DNA of 24,631 nucleotides from an uncultured Desulfuromonadales bacterium (GTDB lineage Bacteria > Desulfobacterota > Desulfuromonadia > Desulfuromonadales > Geopsychrobacteraceae). Numbering within the stretch: position 1 is the first letter of the stretch; each line of letters starts with the position of its first letter. The notes under the pieces are model-generated. The model searched no databases, was not told where the DNA came from, and worked only from the letters and a program-made list of their open reading frames with translations. Positions 15,102 to 23,043 of this stretch are shown piece after piece. The DNA is taken from contig CAMYNC010000029.1 of assembly GCA_947259685.1 (NCBI GenBank), positions 1 through 24,631 of the forward strand. The letters run 5' to 3'. Made by a program: the position numbers and the translations under genes.

Positions 15102-16589
15102 ATGAATATACGCGCACAGGTATCAACGGTTTTCCATCTGGACAAATGTATCGGTTGCCATACCTGCAGCATCGCCTGCAAGAACCTCTGGACCGACCGC
15201 AAAGGCGCCGAATACATGTGGTGGAACAATGTCGAAACCAAGCCGGGCACCGGCTACCCGACCAAATGGGAAGATCAGGAGATCTACAAGGGTGGTTGGG
15301 AAAGAGTCGGCGCCCAGCTCAGACTGAAGATGGGCAGCAAGTCCGGCAGCCTGGGGAAGATCTTCCACAACCCCGATCTGCCGACCATGGATGATTACTA
15401 TGAGCCGTTTACCTTCAAGTACGACGATCTGATCAGCGCTCCGGCCGGTGACGATCAACCGACCGCCAGACCAGTGTCGATGGTCAGTGGCAAACCAATG
15501 AAGATCGAAGCAGGCCCCAACTGGGACGATGATCTCTCCGGCTCCAACATTTATGCCGCCAACGATCCGAATGTGGTGAAGCTGACTCAAGAAGAGCAGC
15601 AGCAGCTGTTCGCCATCGAAAAGATGGTCTTCTTCCACATGCCGCGTAAATGCAACCACTGCCTCAACGCCGGCTGCGTCGGCAGCTGCCCTTCGGGAGC
15701 GATCTACAAGCGGGGTGAAGACGGCATCGTGCTGATCAACCAGGACAAATGTCGTGGTTGGCGGATGTGTGTTTCCGGTTGCCCCTACAAGAAGACCTAC
15801 TACGGCTGGACCAGCGGTAAATCGGAAAAATGCATCCTCTGCTTCCCGCGTCAGGAAGCCGGGGAAGCGCCAGCCTGTTTCCAGGCCTGTGTCGGCCGCA
15901 TCCGTTATCTGGGCGTATTGCTTTACGATGCCGACCGGATCGAAGCAGTGGCGATGAAAGAAGATGCAGAGCTGGCCGCCGCGCAGCGCGAGATGATCCT
16001 CGACCCGCATGATCCCCAGGTGCAGGAAGCTGCCCTCAAAGCCGGGATTGCCGAAGAGGTGTTGGCCGCCGCGCAGAATTCTCCAACCTACAAATTCGTT
16101 AAAGAGTGGGGCATCGCGCTGCCGCTGCATCCTGAATTCCGCACCCTGCCGATGCTGTTTTACGTGCCGCCGCTGCTGCCGGTGCTGTCGATGAACAATC
16201 AGGGTTCACAAAGGTTGGCCGAGGATTTCTTCACCACCCTGGAAAATGCCCGGCTGCCGATGCACTACCTGGCCAGTCTGTTTGCCGGTGGCAACGTCGA
16301 AGAGGTCCTGGCGGTTTACCGCCGGCTGATCGCGGTGCGCATGCAGCGCCGCAATGCCAGCGTCGGTGACATGGAGGAGAGCGAAGTGGCCAAGGCGCGC
16401 GATATCGCCGGGCTCAGCTCTGAACAGATCGAGGCGATCTACCGGATGACCTCGTTGACCAGGATCAAAGAGCGGATCGTGATTCCGTCGATGCTGCGCG
16501 ATCGGGCAGTTGAAGCGGGGATGGATCCGGAACAATACAAGCAGGAAATGGGCTTCGGCAGTCGTCAAGCGCCGAAGAGACGGTGGTAA
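15102..16589 (+). CDS. narH: Respiratory nitrate reductase, beta (iron-sulfur) subunit
   Basis: This 495-residue protein carries electrons from NarI hemes to NarG through four clusters. C16, C19, C22 and C26 (CIGCHTCSIAC) match E. coli NarH exactly in position. CNHCLNAGCVGSCP and CILCFPRQEAG...C follow, and CRGWRMCVSGCP has the Trp in place of the second Cys that marks the [3Fe-4S] cluster. The length is close to the 512 residues of E. coli NarH; no signal peptide is present. AGGAG about 8 bases upstream supports the ATG at 15102. narJ starts 2 bases after its stop. Confidence 0.97.
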   Translation: MNIRAQVSTVFHLDKCIGCHTCSIACKNLWTDRKGAEYMWWNNVETKPGTGYPTKWEDQEIYKGGWERVGAQLRLKMGSKSGSLGKIFHNPDLPTMDDYYEPFTFKYDDLISAPAGDDQPTARPVSMVSGKPMKIEAGPNWDDDLSGSNIYAANDPNVVKLTQEEQQQLFAIEKMVFFHMPRKCNHCLNAGCVGSCPSGAIYKRGEDGIVLINQDKCRGWRMCVSGCPYKKTYYGWTSGKSEKCILCFPRQEAGEAPACFQACVGRIRYLGVLLYDADRIEAVAMKEDAELAAAQREMILDPHDPQVQEAALKAGIAEEVLAAAQNSPTYKFVKEWGIALPLHPEFRTLPMLFYVPPLLPVLSMNNQGSQRLAEDFFTTLENARLPMHYLASLFAGGNVEEVLAVYRRLIAVRMQRRNASVGDMEESEVAKARDIAGLSSEQIEAIYRMTSLTRIKERIVIPSMLRDRAVEAGMDPEQYKQEMGFGSRQAPKRRW

Positions 16590-16591
16590 TC

Positions 16592-17137
16592 ATGACCAGT
16601 CTGAGGAGTCATCAGGATCTCTGCCGCCAGTTCGCCACGCTGCTGAGCTATCCGGGCGCCAACCTGCTGCAGACGACCGCAGATTGTGTGACGCTGCTGC
16701 GACAAAACCAGCCTGCAGCGGCGCAACAGCTGCAAGGGTTTGCCGATTTTCTGGCCGACAACAATCGCTCGCGGATCGAGGAAGTCTTCACTTCGACCTT
16801 CGATCTGCAGCCGGTCTGTCACCCCTATGTCGGCTATCAGCTCTGCGGTGAAAGTCAGCAGCGCACCATGTTTCTGATGAAACTGCAGGAGCTCTACCGG
16901 CAGCATGATTACAACCCCGGCAGTGAGCTCCCGGATCATCTCAGCGAGATGCTGGGGTTTGTCGGCATCACCGATGATCAAAGCTGCCGCCAGGAGTTGA
17001 TCAACGATGGACTGTTGCCGGCCCTGGGAAAAATCATTCAAGCGATTGAAAGCAATGACCATCCCTATAAGGGACTGCTCAAAGCTCTGCAAAGCTTCCT
17101 GAGCGAGCGCAGCGCGGAAAAAGGAGCACACTCATGA
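16592..17137 (+). CDS. narJ: Nitrate reductase assembly chaperone (delta subunit)
   Basis: This 181-residue, largely helical protein is of the NarJ/TorD/DmsD chaperone family. It binds apo-NarG and lets the molybdenum cofactor be inserted before membrane attachment; it is not part of the final enzyme. LCRQFATLLSYPGANLL and the central YVGYQLCGESQQRTMFL are recognisable NarJ segments. It is shorter than E. coli NarJ (236), lacking most of the acidic tail. A GTG at 16583 is in frame, but the ATG at 16592, with GACGGTGG upstream, is more likely. Its stop overlaps the narI start (ATGA). Confidence 0.9.
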   Translation: MTSLRSHQDLCRQFATLLSYPGANLLQTTADCVTLLRQNQPAAAQQLQGFADFLADNNRSRIEEVFTSTFDLQPVCHPYVGYQLCGESQQRTMFLMKLQELYRQHDYNPGSELPDHLSEMLGFVGITDDQSCRQELINDGLLPALGKIIQAIESNDHPYKGLLKALQSFLSERSAEKGAHS

Positions 17138-17820
17138 TCGATACGATTCTCTTCGGCGTATTCCCCTATGTGGCTGTCGCCCTTGCTGTTGCCGTAGGCG
17201 TTTACCGCTACTGTTTCGACCGCTACTCCTATTCCTCCCAGTCCTCACAGTTTCTCGAGAGCAAAGCACTGTTCTGGGGCTCGGTACCCTGGCACTACGC
17301 CATTCTGTTGGTGCTGCTGGCGCACTTTCTCGCCTTCCTCTTCCCCAGCGCCTGGGGAGCCCTGCTCGGTGAGCCGGGGCGGCTCTATTTCCTGGAAGTC
17401 ACCGGGATTGTGCTGGGCGTTGTCACCACTCTCGCTATGATCGTCCTGTTGACCCGTCGGGCCAGTAACGACCGACTGGTTGCTGTAACCACGAAGGTTG
17501 ATTGGGTGCTGTTGATCGCGCTGCTGCTGCAGGTGATCACCGGTGTCTATATCTCTGTGACACTGCGCTGGGGTGGCTTCTGGTATGTGCATACTGTCTC
17601 CCCATGGCTTTGGTCACTGGTCGGCTTGAGTCCCAAAGTACAGTATTTGGCGGATATGCCGTTTGTGGTCAAACTGCACGCCTTCAACGCTTTCTTCCTG
17701 GTGGCGCTGTTTCCTTTCTCCCGGTTGGTGCACGTAGTTAGTATCCCGCTCAGTTACATCAGCCGCCCCTACCAGCTGGTGGTCTGGTACCGGGAAAGAA
17801 ACAACTCGGAAACCGTTTGA
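17134..17820 (+). CDS. narI: Respiratory nitrate reductase, gamma subunit (cytochrome b)
   Basis: This 228-residue inner-membrane protein has five hydrophobic helices (about 5-25, 53-71, 88-107, 122-143 and 180-200). It oxidises quinol and passes electrons through two b hemes. The four heme ligands of E. coli NarI are at H54 and H64, and H182 and H200, with the same spacings (10 and 18). The enzyme should therefore still work with quinol even though the operon also has a cytochrome c. The ATG overlaps the narJ stop. A perfect hairpin begins at the stop codon. Confidence 0.96.
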   Translation: MIDTILFGVFPYVAVALAVAVGVYRYCFDRYSYSSQSSQFLESKALFWGSVPWHYAILLVLLAHFLAFLFPSAWGALLGEPGRLYFLEVTGIVLGVVTTLAMIVLLTRRASNDRLVAVTTKVDWVLLIALLLQVITGVYISVTLRWGGFWYVHTVSPWLWSLVGLSPKVQYLADMPFVVKLHAFNAFFLVALFPFSRLVHVVSIPLSYISRPYQLVVWYRERNNSETV

Positions 17821-17840
17821 GCAGACGAGGAGGTCTGCTC
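17819..17840 (+). other. Hairpin at the narI stop codon
   Basis: GAGCAGAC (17819-17826) and GTCTGCTC (17833-17840) pair perfectly around GAGGAG, and the left arm starts inside the TGA of narI. No T-run follows, so it is not a standard terminator. It could block 3' nucleases or cap a processing site between narGHJI and the narK genes, allowing different amounts of the two parts. Confidence 0.6.
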
Positions 17841-17874
17841 TGAACAGAACCCTAAACCGAATGAGGTGTGAGCC

Positions 17875-19428
17875 ATGCTAGAAGTCGCAACGGGAAAATC
17901 ACACAAAATCCTCTTTCTCAACACTCTGGCTTTTACGGTCTGCTTCGCCGCCTGGATGTTCAACGGCGTGCTGGTGACCTTTCTGGCGGATAACCAGGTC
18001 TTCGACTGGGGACCGGTGGAAATCGGCTGGCTGATGGGGATTCCGGTGCTGACCGGGTCGATTTTCCGCCTTCCGGCAGGAATGCTCACCGATAAATTCG
18101 GCGGCAAACCGATCTACGGCACCTTGTTGCTTATCTGCGCCATTCCGATGTACCTGCTGTCGACGGCGGACAGTTTCACCAGTTTCGCCCTCTGCAGTTT
18201 CGGCTTCGGCCTGGCCGGGGTCAGTTTCTCCATCGGCATCGCTTTTACTTCGGTCTGGTATCCGCGCGAACGCCAGGGGACCGCGTTGGGGATTTTCGGT
18301 GCCGGTAATGCCGGAGCCGCGCTGACCACCCTGTTCGCACCGACCATGCTCAATCGCTTGACCGATCACGGCGCCAATATTGAGGGCTGGCGGCAGTTGC
18401 CGATCTATTACGCGATCATGTTGGCGGCGATGGGGGTGCTGTTCTTCATTTTTGCCGAAAACAAGAAACCGGCCTCGTCGAACAAGTCATTCACCCAGAT
18501 GCTGACCCCACTGAAGGACGTCAAGGTCTGGCGGTTCGGACTCTACTATTTTCTGGTGTTCGGCTGCTTTGTCGCCTTTTCCCAGTGGCTGGTGCCCTAT
18601 TTTGTCAACGTCTACTACCTGCCGCTGGTCACCGCCGGACTTTTCGCAGCGGCCTTCAGCCTGCCATCCGGAGTGATCCGCGCGCTGGGCGGCTGGATGT
18701 CGGACAAGTTCGGCGGCCGGGCGGTAATGTACTGGGTGCTGGGCGCTTCGGTGCTGATCAGCTTCCTGGTCATCATCCCGAAGATGGATATCTACTCCCC
18801 GGGGCGCGGCATTATGGCCAAGCGCAGCGGCACGGTCACCGCGATCAGAGAATCTGCGGTCGCTGTTGACGGCAAAAGCTACCCGATCAGGATCAAGCCT
18901 GAGCTGAACAACTATGACGCGACCATGCTGATTCTGCCGAGCAAACAGACCTGGCAGGAGCCGGTGGTCGAAGTCGGCCAGACGGTGAAAAAGAAGGAGC
19001 TGCTGGCCAAAGGCGTGACCCGGATCTACTTCCAGGCCAACGTCTGGATCTTCGCCATCTTCGTCATCCTTTTGGGGAGTATCTGGGGAATCGGTAAAGC
19101 GGCCGTTTACAAGCTGATTCCCGATTACTTTCCGGAAGAGGTCGGCGTGGTCGGCGGCATGGTCGGCGTGCTCGGTGGCTTGGGCGGTTTTGTCTGCCCG
19201 ATCATCTTCGGCTACCTGCTCGAAGGGACCGGCCTCTGGACCAGTTGCTGGATGTTCATGTTTGCCCTGTCACTGGTCTGCCTGATCTGGATGCACCTGG
19301 TTGCCACCAAAATGATGAAAGAGAAACACCCCGAAGATATGCAGCGGATCGAAGAAGACAAGCATACATTGTTTGAAGATGATAACGCACCCTCGACTTT
19401 AGTTGTCGGCAATGCAAAGGAGGCCTAA
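17875..19428 (+). CDS. narK1: NarK-family nitrate/nitrite transporter with an extra periplasmic domain
   Basis: This 517-residue protein of the major facilitator superfamily has 12 predicted helices. Nitrate-transporter signatures are present: FGAGNAGAALTT in helix 5 and GGMVGVLGGLGGF in helix 11; Arg residues in FRLPAGMLTDKFGG and IRALGGWMSDKFGG match the substrate-binding arginines. Between helix 9 (about 283-302) and helix 10 (from about 388) lies a soluble insert of about 80 residues that most NarK proteins lack. It contains GTVTAIRESAVAVDGKSYPI and VVEVGQTVKKKELLAKG, which look like a small beta barrel of the lipoyl/barrel-sandwich type. By MFS topology it would be periplasmic. GAGGTG precedes the ATG. 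The gene ends 2 bp before narK2. Confidence 0.9.
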   Translation: MLEVATGKSHKILFLNTLAFTVCFAAWMFNGVLVTFLADNQVFDWGPVEIGWLMGIPVLTGSIFRLPAGMLTDKFGGKPIYGTLLLICAIPMYLLSTADSFTSFALCSFGFGLAGVSFSIGIAFTSVWYPRERQGTALGIFGAGNAGAALTTLFAPTMLNRLTDHGANIEGWRQLPIYYAIMLAAMGVLFFIFAENKKPASSNKSFTQMLTPLKDVKVWRFGLYYFLVFGCFVAFSQWLVPYFVNVYYLPLVTAGLFAAAFSLPSGVIRALGGWMSDKFGGRAVMYWVLGASVLISFLVIIPKMDIYSPGRGIMAKRSGTVTAIRESAVAVDGKSYPIRIKPELNNYDATMLILPSKQTWQEPVVEVGQTVKKKELLAKGVTRIYFQANVWIFAIFVILLGSIWGIGKAAVYKLIPDYFPEEVGVVGGMVGVLGGLGGFVCPIIFGYLLEGTGLWTSCWMFMFALSLVCLIWMHLVATKMMKEKHPEDMQRIEEDKHTLFEDDNAPSTLVVGNAKEA

Positions 19429-19430
19429 AG

Positions 19431-21035
19431 ATGGCAATCAATCTAGACAGATGGGATGTTGAGGACGAGGAGTTTTGGGAGTCCGAAGGAAAAAAGATCG
19501 CTAACCGTAACCTGTGGATCTCGATTCCCAGTCTGCTCTGCGGCTTTGCCGTCTGGCTCTACTGGGGGATCATCACCGTGCAGATGATCAATCTGGGTTA
19601 TCCGTTCAGCCAGTCGCAACTGTTCACCCTGTCGGCGATCGCCGGGCTGACCGGCGCGACCCTGCGCATCCCCAGCTCGTTTCTGATCCGCATCGCCGGT
19701 GGCCGTAACACCATCTTCTTTACCACCGCGCTGCTGATGATCCCGGCGATCGGCACCGGCATCGCCCTACAGAACAAGGCGACCCCGATCGAGGTCTATT
19801 ACCTGCTCGCCCTGCTCTCCGGCTTCGGTGGCGGCAACTTTGCCTCGTCGATGTCGAACATCAGCTTCTTCTTCCCCAAGCGGGTGCAGGGAACCTCGCT
19901 GGGGCTGAACGCCGGGCTGGGGAACTTCGGCGTCACCACCATGCAGATCCTGATTCCGCTGGTGATGACCTTCGGCCTGTTCGGCGGCGAGTCGCAAACC
20001 CTGATCAATACCAGCGGCACCCTGATCGGCAAGATTCCCGCCGGCACCGAAACCTATATCCACAATGCCGGTTACGTCTGGCTGATCCTGCTGATCCCAC
20101 TGGCCTTTGCCGGCTTCTTCGGCATGAACAACATCAGAACCGAGACGGTCTCTCCCGATGTCAGCTCAACCGGCAAATCGTTTGCCATGATCAGCGGCCT
20201 GCTGGGGATCGCCTTTGTCACGGCGATTGCAGGTCTCTACCTGATGCTCCCTGCCCCTGTCGGTCTGGGTCTGCTCAGTAAATGGATCGTCCTGCCGCTG
20301 GTCATTGCCGCCACCGTCTTCGGCATGAAGTACCTGACCTCGGGGGGGTTACAGGAAAACCTGAATCGTCAGTACAAGATCTTCGAGAACAAACACACCT
20401 GGGCAATGACCGTCATCTACACCATGACCTTCGGTTCCTTCATCGGCTACTCAGCCGCCTTCGCCCTGTCGATCAAGGTTATCTTCGGCTTCTCGCATAT
20501 CATGGCCGACGGTGTGATGACCCACAATACTGTCAACGCCAATGGTCCCAGCGCGCTGATGTTCGCCTGGATGGGACCCTTTATCGGCGCCCTGATCCGC
20601 CCGGTCGGCGGTAAAATCTCGGATAAGCTCGGCGGCGCCATCGTCACCCAGTGGGTCTCGATCGTGATGATCATCTCGGCGCTGGGCTGCGCCTACTTCA
20701 TGAAGGCGGCCTATGGCTCGGCAACCCCGGAAGACTACTTCTACCCCTTCCTGCTGCTGTTCATCATCCTGTTCGCCGCCACCGGCGTTGGCAACGGTTC
20801 GACCTTCCGTTCCATTGCCATGATCTTCGACAAGGAGCAGGCCGGCCCGGTGCTGGGCTGGACTTCGGCGGTCGCCGCCTACGGCGCCTTCATCATCCCC
20901 AAGGTGTTCGGCGAGCAGATCAAGGCGACCACTCCGGAAAACGCGCTATACGGCTTTGCGATCTTCTACTTCATCTGCCTGGTGCTGAACTGGTGGTTCT
21001 ATACTAGAAAAGACGCTTATATCAAGAACCCCTGA
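19431..21035 (+). CDS. narK2: NarK-family nitrate/nitrite transporter, second copy (14-helix type)
   Basis: This 534-residue membrane protein of the major facilitator superfamily has an acidic cytoplasmic N-terminus (residues 1-25). LNAGLGNFGVTTMQ and ATGVGNGSTFRSI are the two nitrate-signature helices, and Arg in TLRIPSSFLIR and IRPVGGKISDK fit the substrate site. Two extra hydrophobic segments lie in the central region (about 255-275 and 282-300), giving about 14 helices. It is only distantly like the first copy, so the pair may split the work, for example proton-nitrate symport and nitrate/nitrite exchange; the sequence does not say which is which. AAGGAGG before the ATG lies inside the end of narK1. 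Confidence 0.92.
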   Translation: MAINLDRWDVEDEEFWESEGKKIANRNLWISIPSLLCGFAVWLYWGIITVQMINLGYPFSQSQLFTLSAIAGLTGATLRIPSSFLIRIAGGRNTIFFTTALLMIPAIGTGIALQNKATPIEVYYLLALLSGFGGGNFASSMSNISFFFPKRVQGTSLGLNAGLGNFGVTTMQILIPLVMTFGLFGGESQTLINTSGTLIGKIPAGTETYIHNAGYVWLILLIPLAFAGFFGMNNIRTETVSPDVSSTGKSFAMISGLLGIAFVTAIAGLYLMLPAPVGLGLLSKWIVLPLVIAATVFGMKYLTSGGLQENLNRQYKIFENKHTWAMTVIYTMTFGSFIGYSAAFALSIKVIFGFSHIMADGVMTHNTVNANGPSALMFAWMGPFIGALIRPVGGKISDKLGGAIVTQWVSIVMIISALGCAYFMKAAYGSATPEDYFYPFLLLFIILFAATGVGNGSTFRSIAMIFDKEQAGPVLGWTSAVAAYGAFIIPKVFGEQIKATTPENALYGFAIFYFICLVLNWWFYTRKDAYIKNP

Positions 21036-21045
21036 TTGATTATCC

Positions 21046-21075
21046 TGCCGCGAGTCGTTCCGCCGGCTCGCGGCA
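21046..21075 (+). terminator. Terminator-like hairpin after narK2
   Basis: TGCCGCGAG (21046-21054) pairs perfectly with CTCGCGGCA (21067-21075) around a 12-base loop. The following CTCTTTC is only a weak T-tract, so termination is probably partial and the PAS gene 22 bases downstream may still be read. Confidence 0.5.
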
Positions 21076-21097
21076 CTCTTTCGAAAAAGGTCACGCA

Positions 21098-21532
21098 ATG
21101 ACAAATGAATTGAAACTGCAGATCTACACCGCCATCTGTGAAGAGTCTGCCGACGCCATCCTGTTTGCCGACCAGAACGGCAATATCCAATTTTGGAACA
21201 AGGGCGCTGAGACGATTTTCGGTTACAGCGCCGCTGAAGCGATCGGTCAATCGCTGGAACTGATCATCCCTGAGAAGCTGCGGCAACGGCACAACGACGG
21301 CTACCACAGCGTGATGGCCAGCGGTACCACCAAATACGGCAGCGACCTGCTCTCGGTTCCGGCTCAGCACAAAGATGGCAGCAGGCTGTTCAGCGATTTT
21401 TCCATTGTGATGATTAAGGATGACAGCGGGAAGATGCAGGGGGTTGCGGCGATCATGCGCGATGCAACTGCGCAAAAAGCCAAAGAGAAGGAATTGAAAG
21501 AACGGATTAAAGAGTTAGAGGTTTCGGTTTAG
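21098..21532 (+). CDS. Single-domain PAS sensor protein
   Basis: This 144-residue cytoplasmic protein is one PAS domain (about residues 8-122: DAILFADQNGNIQFWNKGAE at the start) plus a charged C-terminal helix (about 124-144) that could form a coiled coil. There is no kinase, cyclase or DNA-binding domain. RQRHNDGYH puts H65 where FixL has its heme-binding His (RSRHDSY-type motif), and QHKDG carries His at the position of the FixL distal Arg. That suggests a heme-based gas or redox sensor, but many non-heme PAS domains have a similar Arg/His helix. AAAAAGG precedes the ATG. Its place between nar and molybdenum genes suggests a partner for a regulator encoded elsewhere. Confidence 0.82.
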   Translation: MTNELKLQIYTAICEESADAILFADQNGNIQFWNKGAETIFGYSAAEAIGQSLELIIPEKLRQRHNDGYHSVMASGTTKYGSDLLSVPAQHKDGSRLFSDFSIVMIKDDSGKMQGVAAIMRDATAQKAKEKELKERIKELEVSV

Positions 21533-21546
21533 CCGGAGAGGGATAA

Positions 21547-21552
21547 TATAAT
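21547..21552 (+). promoter_or_regulatory. Perfect -10 box, possible mobAB-modABC promoter
   Basis: TATAAT at 21547-21552 sits in an AT-rich run. The best -35 at 17-18 bases upstream (TTCGGT/TCGGTT) is poor, so activation by a regulator would be needed. If used, transcription would begin inside the hairpin at 21553-21573 and the hairpin could not act as a terminator for that transcript. Confidence 0.3.
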
Positions 21553-21573
21553 ACGGTCATCGAACCGTTTTTT
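21553..21573 (+). terminator. Short rho-independent terminator or attenuator before mobAB
   Basis: ACGGT (21553-21557) and ACCGT (21564-21568) form a 5-bp stem with a 6-base loop, followed by TTTTTT. The stem is short, so it is a weak terminator. It ends 13 bases before the mobAB start and 4 bases before its AGGAA ribosome-binding site. Confidence 0.45.
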
Positions 21574-21586
21574 CAGGAACAGCGAT

Positions 21587-22705
21587 ATGCAGAATCCGCA
21601 CATCGAAATCACCGCAGATTGCCGGTATCCAGACGTCACCGGGGTACTGCTGGCCGGCGGCAAAAGCCGGCGCATGGGGCAGGACAAAGCCGGGCTGCTG
21701 TTGGCCGGGAAAAGCCTTTTCGACCGGTCACTGGAGTTGCTGCAACACTTTTTTTCGACGGTGATCATCGCCGGAGATCGTCCTGATCTCGTCCGTCCAG
21801 AGCTGCCGGCGATCGCCGACATCTACCCCGGCAGTGCCCTGGGCGGCCTGCACACCGGATTGCAGGCGGCGACCACCGAGTGGATTTTCGTTGCCCCCTG
21901 TGACATGCCCTACCCCGATCTCCGCATCGCCCAGCGACTGCTGGAAAACCGCAATGGGTTTGACGCCGTGGTCCCTCGCACCCCGCAGGGTTACGAACCG
22001 GTCTTCGCCCTCTACCACAAAAACTGTCTGCCGCAAATGGAGACGATGCTGCGTCAGCAGCAATTTCGTATCTACGACTTTTATCAACGCATCGCTATCC
22101 GTTATCTCGATCCGCCGGAGCTGCCTGGCGGTTGGCGGCGCTCGCTCATCAATATCAATACCCCGGAGCAGTTAGCCCGGATCAAGGAGGAGAGCATGAC
22201 CCCACCGGTTGTTTCCATCGTCGCCAAGAGTGGCACCGGCAAGACCACCCTGCTGGAAAAACTGATAGCTGAGCTGAAGGAGCGCGGTTACCGGGTCGGC
22301 GCCGTTAAGCATGATGCGCACAGTTTCAGCATCGACCACGAAGGGAAAGATTCCTGGCGACTCACGCAAGCCGGGGCCGATACCATGCTGATCACCTCGC
22401 CGGCCAAGGTTGCCATGGTGAAGAAAAATCCACAGGATCAGGAACCGCCATTGAGTGAGACGCTTGCCGAATACTGTGACGATCTCGATATCGTGCTGAC
22501 CGAGGGGTTCAAACGCAGCAGCATGCCGAAAATCGAGGTCCATCGCCGGGAACGCAGTGAGCGCCTGCTCTGCCGTGACGAAGAGCATGACCCGACCCTG
22601 GTCGCGGTGGCCAGCGACAGCCCGCTGGAACTGGATGTGCCGGTGTTTGATATCAACGATGCCAGGGGGCTGTGCGACCTGATCGTTGCTCGGTTTCTAA
22701 CATGA
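21587..22705 (+). CDS. mobAB: MobA-MobB fusion: molybdenum cofactor guanylyltransferase plus GTP-binding partner
   Basis: The protein has 372 residues. Residues about 15-200 are MobA, which adds GMP to Mo-molybdopterin to form the MGD cofactor that NarG needs: GVLLAGGKSRRMGQDKAG is the nucleotide-binding signature and APCDMPYPD carries the metal-binding Asp. Residues about 204-372 are MobB, with the P-loop AKSGTGKTTLLEKL and GAVKHDAHSFSID. At the domain border AAGGAGG is followed 5 bases later by an in-frame ATG (22196, M204), so a separate MobB could also be made. AGGAA precedes the first ATG at 21587. Its TGA overlaps the start of the next gene. Confidence 0.93.
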   Translation: MQNPHIEITADCRYPDVTGVLLAGGKSRRMGQDKAGLLLAGKSLFDRSLELLQHFFSTVIIAGDRPDLVRPELPAIADIYPGSALGGLHTGLQAATTEWIFVAPCDMPYPDLRIAQRLLENRNGFDAVVPRTPQGYEPVFALYHKNCLPQMETMLRQQQFRIYDFYQRIAIRYLDPPELPGGWRRSLININTPEQLARIKEESMTPPVVSIVAKSGTGKTTLLEKLIAELKERGYRVGAVKHDAHSFSIDHEGKDSWRLTQAGADTMLITSPAKVAMVKKNPQDQEPPLSETLAEYCDDLDIVLTEGFKRSSMPKIEVHRRERSERLLCRDEEHDPTLVAVASDSPLELDVPVFDINDARGLCDLIVARFLT

Positions 22706-23043
22706 GTGACTTCCGGATCCGCTCGAAAATCTGGCTTGAGTTTCGCGGCCAACCCTTTCTCGGCGAAGGACGCTACCGGCTGCTGGCCGCAGTGGACCAG
22801 AGCGGCTCAATCAACGCCGCTGCCAAGCTGCTCGGCATATCCTACCGGAAAGCCTGGGCGCAGTTAAAAACCATGGAAGAGCACGCCCCCTTCCCACTGC
22901 TGGAACGCCGCACCGGTGGCAAGGGGGGTGGGGAAACCAGGTTAACCTCTGAGGCGCAACAGCTGCTGCAAAATTTCCAACAGCTACGCCAGCAAGTCAA
23001 CGCCGCTGCCGACCACTGTTTTGAGGAGAGCTTTTCATCATGA
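22702..23043 (+). CDS. ModE-type winged-helix DNA-binding protein without molybdate-binding domain
   Basis: This 113-residue protein equals the N-terminal half of ModE. GSINAAAKLLGISYRKAWAQ is the LysR-like helix-turn-helix, followed by the glycine-rich wing RRTGGKGGGETRLT and a C-terminal dimer helix. E. coli ModE has about 260 residues, with two molybdate-binding (TOBE) modules that are absent here. It probably regulates modABC or molybdenum enzymes, but how it senses molybdate is not clear. I use the ATG at 22702, which overlaps the mobAB stop (ATGA), rather than the upstream in-frame codon at 22672. Its stop overlaps the modA start in the same way. Confidence 0.87.
   Translation: MSDFRIRSKIWLEFRGQPFLGEGRYRLLAAVDQSGSINAAAKLLGISYRKAWAQLKTMEEHAPFPLLERRTGGKGGGETRLTSEAQQLLQNFQQLRQQVNAAADHCFEESFSS

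Noticed and set aside
15123..16130. 335-codon minus-strand open frame opposite narH
   Set aside because: It is the antisense shadow of narH, whose cysteine motifs prove the plus-strand reading.
21533..21586. ModE operator before mobAB
   Set aside because: The stretch is AT-rich but does not form the two-armed TATAT-type palindrome expected for ModE.
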